A stretch of 64,000 nt of DNA from Spinacia oleracea (Eukaryota; Streptophyta; Magnoliopsida; Caryophyllales; Amaranthaceae). Below, one piece after another: positions 57,640 through 64,000 of the stretch. The notes beneath the pieces are model-generated. The model was given only the letters and a program-made list of their open reading frames with translations, was not told where the DNA came from and ran no database searches. The stretch is from NCBI RefSeq assembly GCF_020520425.1, contig NC_079492.1, positions 146,599,861-146,663,860 on the forward strand. Direction: 5' to 3'. Both the position numbers and the translations under genes were made by a program. How positions within the stretch are numbered: the stretch's first letter is position 1; each line of letters starts with the position of its first letter.

Positions 57640-58987
57640 TAACCCCTTTAGTGCTCCATAATCTTTTCTCGGGCTTTGGTGTACGCCCCCTCCTTCCGCA
57701 CAACCACGCGCCACCATCATCCCACATAGTGCTGCTAGCGTTCTGCCTAGCCGCACCACCCGCCTATCCCAATGACGAAGGAGGGTGAAGTTCCTCCGAT
57801 CCACATGCTGCCTCCATGGAATTCGCCCTACTTTTGGAGCTAACAACAACAAAACGCGATCCTTCTGATCCTTGATCGCGAAAAGGTACAATATTCCAAT
57901 TGTGTTGAATTATTTGAATGACATGGGCACGCGTTTTGTTCTTGATCACGAACGGAGATGATTTCGACGTCATTATCATCTTTCCTAACCTATCCTTGAT
58001 TCCTCTGCTCCCCGAAACTTTCGCGTGAGAATCTTCAGAGGCACGTTCGGGGCTAGGAGTTCGGCAGCGTGTTCGCTTTTTCTGCCTCGTAGCTCTGCTG
58101 CTTGTCTACCCGGTCATGCACTGATGACCTTAGCCTGATGTGCACACTGCTTCGGATTGGTACTTGCTTGCTTGATGTCGTCCCGTTACTTCAGAAAGTT
58201 CGGGAAGTTAACTCTACGTACCATTTCGGATGCTTTTGAGCCACTTCTTGAGAATTTCAGCTGCTCTCCGTCCATTCAGATCTTAGTTGAGTTCCAGATC
58301 TTAACGGAGGAGTGGGTCTTCGAGAATGTTGCCTGCTAGGTTGTGGCTCTTCCAGATGTAACCTTTGTTTGGCTCTTTACCTATGACTACGGTTAGAATC
58401 TGGAGTCGTCTTCTTAGCTTGTACAAAGTAGCTTTGCATTATTGTCGTGGATGCCTCCATTTGTGCCTTTGTGGTCATGGTGGGGCGGCTAAAACTACTC
58501 ATGTGCCCCGTGATGGTGCGAGTGTGAGTTGTCCTTCTCGACGGGGAGTGGGCTTGCACCTCAAACGGGCTGGACTCGGTGTCTGGGTAAGGAATTTACA
58601 TCTTGTCTTGGAAAGAGTGCATTTTTCAAGGCGGTATCTTCCCCACAGACGGCGCCAAATTGTTCCAGCTATGAAACAAGTGGCTTCGCTTGAAGCCTAT
58701 TCGTCAATGGGAGAAGACCTTGCTTGTATTTGATTGATTGGGGTCGAATGTACTTGCACACAAGTGAGATTAACTGGCAAGGGAGTGTTCCGAGGAAAGC
58801 CCCTCCGATGCTAAGTAAGAATAGGTTCGGATTATATGTAAAGGGATCATTAGGCTAAATCTGTATGAAGATAATAAATGAGTGTACCTTGTAATTTGCA
58901 CAAAGAGACATATTTATTGTATTGCATAATAAATGCTTATGGACCTTGAGCCATAAAGAGGATTCGAAACCCGTGATGGAGTCTGCC
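57640..58987 (-). mobile_element. Ty3/gypsy-like LTR element fragment, fossil
   Basis: On the minus strand ATTTGGCGCCGTCTGTGGGG (58641-58660) is the primer-site sequence common in plant Ty3/gypsy elements. The segment to its right, ending ACA at 58661 and starting TGGCAGACTCC near 58987, would be its 5' LTR of about 327 bp. The segment to its left is leader and possible gag region, GC-rich and broken. No second LTR is in the window. Confidence 0.45.
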
Positions 58988-58996
58988 ATGTACTAC

Positions 58997-59582
58997 TTCC
59001 TCCGTCTCTTTTTGTTCTTTACGTTGTATTTTGCACGCGTTTTAACGACTAATTAATGTGCATTGAGATTCCTCTATTATTCAAACAAGGCAAATTACGT
59101 TTATTTATAATGTTTTCACTTTTATCAAAATTTTATTATTGGGAAAATGAGAAAATTTTAATGTCTCAATGGAAAAGTGTGAGAAATTAAATGACTCAAT
59201 GAATTTAATTGGTTAAAATAATCATTGGACACAAAATTTGATTTTATGCAATAAAATAAAAGGAAATGTAAAAAAAAATACAAACTTTTCTATAAGGCGG
59301 TCTTACACAAAAGACCAACTTGGTGTCATATAAGTTAAGCAATTGAACCAATTAGTTAAGCACTTGAACTAATTAGTTAAGCACTGAAACCGATTAGTTA
59401 AGCAAGGGAATTAATTAGTTAAGCAATTGAATCAATTAATTAAGCAATGTAACCAAAGTAATAGAACCAATTAGTTAAGCAACCAAAGTGGTCTTTCCGG
59501 TAAGGCGGTCTTACACAAAAGTTGCCGATAAAAAAAAATTGGGACACTCAAAAAGAAAAACGTAAAGAACAAAGGGAGACAG
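58997..59582. mobile_element. MITE, family A, carrying a nested element
   Basis: Ends CTCCGTCTCTTTTTGTTCTT and the complement of CGTAAAGAACAAAGGGAGAC; interior as in 8482-8836. A second element at 59281-59524 lies inside it. Confidence 0.8.
59281..59524. mobile_element. Nested MITE with 22-bp minisatellite core
   Basis: Ends CAAACTTTTCTATAAGGCGG and the complement of AAGGCGGTCTTACACAAAAG then TTG, with about 40 bp of imperfect inverted repeat. The core, 59333-59484, is six or seven units on TTAGTTAAGCAATTGAACCA. The word TAAGGCGGTCTTACACAAAA is also repeated directly at both ends. Confidence 0.7.
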
Positions 59583-60510
59583 TGAAAATACTATTTATTA
59601 GCCTAGTAGACTTTTGGGTTACAGGCTCAATTAGAAGCCAATTGGACACCCAGACAATACTATTGCAAATTTGCAAGTATATCTTTATTGTATATTCAAT
59701 CTTACAATCAACATCGATCTTCAACCGATTTCTTATAGATTTTGCATTGAATAAAAAGGAATGGAGCAATTAATGTGACGATAACATAATATATTGGACA
59801 CCGATTTTAATCAATGCTACAGCCTACAGCTAACAAAGAGATGTCCGCCATATGCATACTACGTACTACTTGCCTATTTGGTACTCCGTACATTAAAAAA
59901 AAAAAATTGTTATCTTATCAATAGTATCATTAATTCATTACTCCGTATGATATTTGCAGCACGATCTTGTATTGTTAGCATTGAATAGTTTTTGGACTTC
60001 TCTTTGTCTTGGAACTTTCACACCGCTTTTCTTATAAATTAGATTAGATCCCGTGCACGCACGGATATTTTAAAATTATTATTTGACCATTTTTTTTATA
60101 AAAAATTTAATTGCATTATTTATCCCTTAAATCTATTGCGTAATTAATAATCTCGAATGTACTCATTTTATCATATTTTAACATACTACGTATTATATAT
60201 TTATATGTTTAATATGATGATCTGACTAAAATATTTGATAAATTTAATATGCTAATTTGACCAAAATATCAAGTAAGAATATTTTCTATTATTGACATGA
60301 CAGTTTGACTAAAATTTTACCAAAATTTTAATAATGGCATATTCCATAATCCTATATTTTTTTCCATATATAAACATTTATACAAAAGGAGAGAAAATAA
60401 AAAATAATAAAATAAATATGTCTTTTTAGGAAAGAGTTTTTGGCGGGAAAATTTTTCACCAGAAAATGACACGTGTCATTCTTGGTGTCTCTTTTAGTAT
60501 ATAGTAATAG
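59583..60510. other. Noncoding interval
   Basis: AT-rich, no gene or clear repeat seen. Confidence 0.35.
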
Positions 60511-60770
60511 ATTCGTCCCGAATTACTCGTATCGTTTATATGGCAAATTTTATTAATATTATATTTATCCATGGTCCCACCTATATCCATACTCCTTAAA
60601 ATAAATCAAAAAGTGATTCATTTCTCACTACTCCAAGTCGATGCATTTTCCACTATTTATATTAAAAAAAATCTTACTATCAACTACCATCTAACTAAAT
60701 AATAAATCAATTACATTGCATTAAACTATGTGCCTATCAAACCGGTTCGAGTATTTCGGGATGGAAAGAG
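60511..60770. mobile_element. MITE, family B, degenerate
   Basis: TTCGTCCCGAATTACTCGTA at the left and CGAGTATTTCGGGATGGAAA at the right; interior resembles 32652-32980 (CTACCATCTAACTAAATAA, CTATGTGCCTATCAAACCGG). Confidence 0.65.
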
Positions 60771-61254
60771 TATTATTTTTCTATAGTCATGTTCAATTTA
60801 AAAATATAAATGCATGACAAATTACATGTCAATTAATCTTATAAAGTTATAAATATTTCTTTAAAAATTTCAAGTCTTAGGGCTCCTCCTAGCCCAATTT
60901 TCTATATAACAGATCGTACTATAAGTATATTATAACAAATACTATTACTTTGCTCATGTGCTTGAATCTTGAGAGCATGTATGTAAAATAAATTTGGTTG
61001 TACTCCTGGTTGTACGGTGAAGATTCACTCCTGGTTTTTCGGGAATGTGCCCTTGGATGTTAGTTTTATTTAATGGTATTGGGTACTTTAGTTGTTGGTA
61101 CGTTCAATTTCTTCAGTTTCGATTGCTATGATGGCCTAGAGTGAGTTAGGTTTAAATCTAGTGGAGAATATAAACTGAGCAAATGAGAAAATCAAAAGAA
61201 AACAAGAATATCAAATAACAACAAATTCTATCAATTTAATTTTACCAATTGCAT

Positions 61255-61400
61255 GTTACTACGTAGTTTAGTGGTGATTGGAGCTGAACTTGGTAGGAAA
61301 GACCGCGTGTTCGATCCCCCGCAACAACAATTGAAAAGGGACTGAAACCTATACACCCAAAACTCATCCCGAATTCGGATTTACCTTAATTTGACCCTTT
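61255..61400 (+). mobile_element. SINE, same family as 4727-4874
   Basis: A box TAGTTTAGTGG (61266-61276), B box GTTCGATCC (61310-61318), then CCCCGCAACAACAATTGA and GGGACTGAAACC as in the other copy. Target duplication not seen clearly. Confidence 0.75.
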
Positions 61401-61613
61401 ACTACAAATTGAGCTCCCAAATAATTGCCCGCCACTTGGTCCTTTACTATACGACCATGAATATCTTTAGTTACCAATAATAGAAGGTTAATAAATGATA
61501 GATATAGAAACTCTTCTTTATAAGGAACTCTTTATCAATAGCTAGCATGAACCATAGATCCCCCCATGCGACCCTCCTACCCAACCTAACAAATAAATAA
61601 AATCGATGAAACA

Positions 61614-62985
61614 ATGGCGTACATGGTTATCATCACATTGCTCATTTCTTTTTTATTCTTTTGCTACTTCTTTCGTAGCAAAAATGGGCTACCAACAAAT
61701 TGGCCCCTTATTGGGATGCTTCCCGGTCTTCTTATAAACGCTAGCAGAATCAACGATTTTGCAGTTCAACTTATGGAAAATTCTGATCTCATATTCCACA
61801 TAAAAGGCCCTTGGTTCACCAACATGAACCTTCTAGTCACCGTTGATCCAACCAATATTAACCACATATTGAGCAAGAAATTTGAAAATTATATAAAGGG
61901 TGCCAAGTTAAATGAAATCCTTGAACCCTTTGGAGATGGAATCATTAACACATATTCTACTCTATGGCTTTACCATCGAAATGTGGCTCAATCTTTTTTC
62001 CACCATCCTGAATTCTACCATTTTATGGTCGATGTTACTTGGAAAAAGGTCAAGAGTGGTCTAATCCCGGTCCTTGACCATGTCACTAATAAGTAATAAC
62101 CATATTGAGATTAATTTGCATGATTTATTCACAAGGTTCATGTATGATACGATGTGTATCATCATGATGGACCATGATCCAATATCTTTATCAGTTGATT
62201 TGCCTAGTGTTCCATTCTTACAATTAAGCTGTGGTTGCTGATCATGCAATTGTTTCTCGTCACATGATGCCAACATGCATTTGGAAATTATTAAGGTGGT
62301 TGAATGTAGGAGACGAAAGGAAGTTTAAGCAAGGTCTTAAAGTAATTGATGATTTCATTTACAAAAACATCAACAAAAAGAGAAAAGAATGGGTGGAAGG
62401 AGCATCAAAGAAAAAAGATACTTATATATATCTTGATGATCAAGACACAACTAGGGTAAGTTTTAATCCACTTATTATCACATCATTCATGGAAGAAAAT
62501 GATAACATAAAAAAAGCTCCCATAATTAGTCATGATAAATTTCTTAGGGACACAATTTCTAACTTTTTTCTAGCAGGTGGAACAACAACTAGTACTGCTT
62601 TATCCTGGTTCTTTTATCTTCTCTCCCAAAACCCACATGTACGTTATTTACAAGATCCGACAAGAACTAAATGAGATATTGATTCCAATGAAAAATAATG
62701 ATGATAAATTTATAAAAAAGTTTATAGAGATGAGTAATAAGCTAGTTTATCTTCATGCTACATTATGTGAAACCCTAAGATTGTATCCTCCGGTAGCATT
62801 CAACAACAAGATACCTATTAAGCCAGATATTCTCCCTAGTGGACATATATAGAGTGAATCCAAACACGCAAATTATCTTCAATATGTACGCGATGGGAAG
62901 GATGAAATCGTTATGGGGAGATGATTGCAACGATTTCGAAATCAAGGATTTCTTCTTCGTAATTCGTACCCCGGTTAATTCGAAA
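61614..62985 (+). pseudogene. Cytochrome P450 pseudogene, CYP96A (MAH1)-like
   Basis: Starts MAYMVIITLLISFLFF (membrane anchor) then LPTNWPLIGMLPGLL and IKGPWFTNMNLLVTVDP, typical of the CYP96A alkane/fatty-acid hydroxylase group. The I-helix reads AGGTTTSTALSWFF where an AGRDTTS-like motif is expected, so the acid residue is lost. The K-helix ETLRLYPPV is kept. The chain is broken: a stop at 62094 with a frame change, a shift near 62225, another near 62640, a two-base change with a stop near 62850, and the 3' part (VNPNTQIIFNMYAMGRMKS, WGDDC) ends without any heme-binding Cys motif. Length falls short of the usual 500 residues. Living CYP96A15 makes secondary alcohols and ketones in wax; this copy cannot. 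Confidence 0.85.
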
Positions 62986-63658
62986 TGAACAAGTTGTATC
63001 ATTAATTCGTTGTTCAAGAAATTTGTATGCATACTACTAGCTGGTAAAAATCTTTGAATACTCTGTGTTGTATAAGTAAGCTGGTTGTAATTTGTAAACT
63101 AGTCAAAGCAACACCAACGGTGAGACGGCTCAAAAAACTTCCATACGAAAATGTTTTTCCTAAAAAATATTTATGTTAATTTATTCTGTAATTTATTTCT
63201 CCAAAATCAAACACTCTAATAATTAAAAAAAATAAATCTAAAATAAAATTCAATACAAAATCAAACACTAAAATAAAATAAAATTCAATCCAAAATCTAA
63301 CACTAATCTAATATTAGAGTGTCACGTAAGAAATCTAATGGTTTTGACCAATGAAATATGAGATTTCAAAATTATTTATGAATTAAAAAAGTCGAGTGTC
63401 ATGTAGATAAATAATTAGATGTCACGTAGATATTTTTATTAATTAATTACTAATACTACGCATATACAACTCCATCCAAAATCAACCATTCTAATAATTA
63501 AAAAAATAAATGTAAAATAAAATTCAATCCAAAATCAAACACTAATATTAGATTTGTAAATATATAACATGCATTTGTTTGTCCGATCCATAATTAAAAT
63601 ATCTACGTGACACCTAATATCCACATGGAATCTAATTAATTATCTATGTGACACTTGG
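62986..63658. repeat. AT-rich interval with a diverged direct duplication
   Basis: The segment around 63205-63320 (CCAAAATCAAACACTCTAAT, AATAAAATTCAATCCAAAAT) recurs at 63475-63560, and TCTAATTAATTATCTATGTG-like words recur around them. No gene seen. Confidence 0.5.
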
Positions 63659-64000
63659 CTTTTTTTTACCTTCTGACATTTGTTAGCAATGACGTGTGCT
63701 TGTTCCACTCTAATCCTGTATGTTTTAAGGATTGTGCAAACATTGAACGTCGCCGCTAGCTTCCTGATTTCCTGAATGTCCCAAACAATTTGGATTGTAT
63801 TTCCAGACTTTTTCTTCAAATTGGTCACTAAATTCATCGAGTCTGTAAATACCACTATGTCGGTAATTTTCTGCTCCTTTGCCCATTTTAAACCATGCAG
63901 GCAAGCCTTCGTTTCTGCTTGAAGGGATGTAGATCGAGGTGCATCCGTAGTTTCCTCCTCCGTCTTGATATTCGTTGTTGCCAGTATTCCCTTCCCTGTA
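63659..64000 (-). mobile_element. LINE 3' end (RNase H region), cut by the window edge
   Basis: On the minus strand, in one open frame from the edge: TSLQAETKACLHGLKWAKEQ, then DIVVFTDSMNLV and EQAHVIANKCQK, the plant L1 RVT_3 RNase H domain. The poly-A tail is the T-run at 63659-63667. The rest lies beyond 64000. Confidence 0.8.

Noticed and set aside
59333-59484. Regular 22-bp units resembling a CRISPR array
   Set aside because: Units are adjacent without unique spacers, in a plant MITE; it is a minisatellite.
61262-61320. tRNA gene
   Set aside because: A and B boxes are present but no cloverleaf forms and a second copy with a target duplication shows it is a SINE.

Overview
This window is nuclear DNA of a eudicot plant. 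Genes are widely spaced and AT-rich, several have plant-type GT-AG introns, and the gaps are filled with MITEs, SINEs, truncated plant L1 LINEs and LTR-element fossils. The style of the repeats (very frequent CTCCGTA/TACGGAG ends, a repeated SINE, CTGAAC-rich tracts) suggests Caryophyllales, perhaps an Amaranthaceae species such as spinach. That placement is an inference from impression, not from a search.

Layout. 0-2.4 kb: first exon of a mitochondrial enoyl-CoA hydratase 2-like gene (minus), whose first intron runs off the left edge. 3.4-8.2 kb: two SRA-YDG-only genes (minus). 10.7-11.7 kb: a GID1/HSR203J-type carboxylesterase (plus). 12.6-14.6 kb: a 5'-truncated LINE. 15.9-17.4 kb: an F-box/LRR gene (plus). 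19.2-21.4 kb: a chain of MITEs and a long foldback element. 21.7-22.7 kb: a strictosidine synthase-like gene (plus) whose promoter resembles that of the F-box gene. 26.2-28.5 kb: a triplicated 249-bp repeat, a third SRA gene (minus) and a duplicated 5' end. 31.4-32.3 kb: a fourth SRA gene (minus). 32.6-38.3 kb: MITEs, a small TRIM, two head-to-head foldback elements and a solo LTR. 40.8-45.5 kb: MITEs, a LINE fragment and a young non-autonomous LTR element. 46.0-49.6 kb: a seven-exon PHD-finger/GNAT acetyltransferase gene of the IDM1 kind (plus). 52.5-56.5 kb: a complete five-exon serine decarboxylase gene (minus). 57.6-61.4 kb: a Ty3/gypsy fossil, MITEs and a SINE. 61.6-63.0 kb: a broken CYP96A-like cytochrome P450. 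63.7-64.0 kb: another LINE 3' end.

Themes. Four SRA-YDG proteins without pre-SET or SET domains lie on one strand within 29 kb. Two of them appear to carry a one-base shift near the 5' end, so the family is duplicating and decaying at the N-terminus while the SRA domain stays open. SRA domains bind methylated or hemimethylated DNA, and IDM1-type proteins act in DNA demethylation in Arabidopsis, so the window holds two kinds of methylation-linked gene; whether they work together is not shown. The serine decarboxylase (ethanolamine for lipids) and the esterase, SSL and P450 genes are ordinary metabolic genes. Nothing here forms an operon, and no CRISPR array, rRNA or real tRNA gene was seen.
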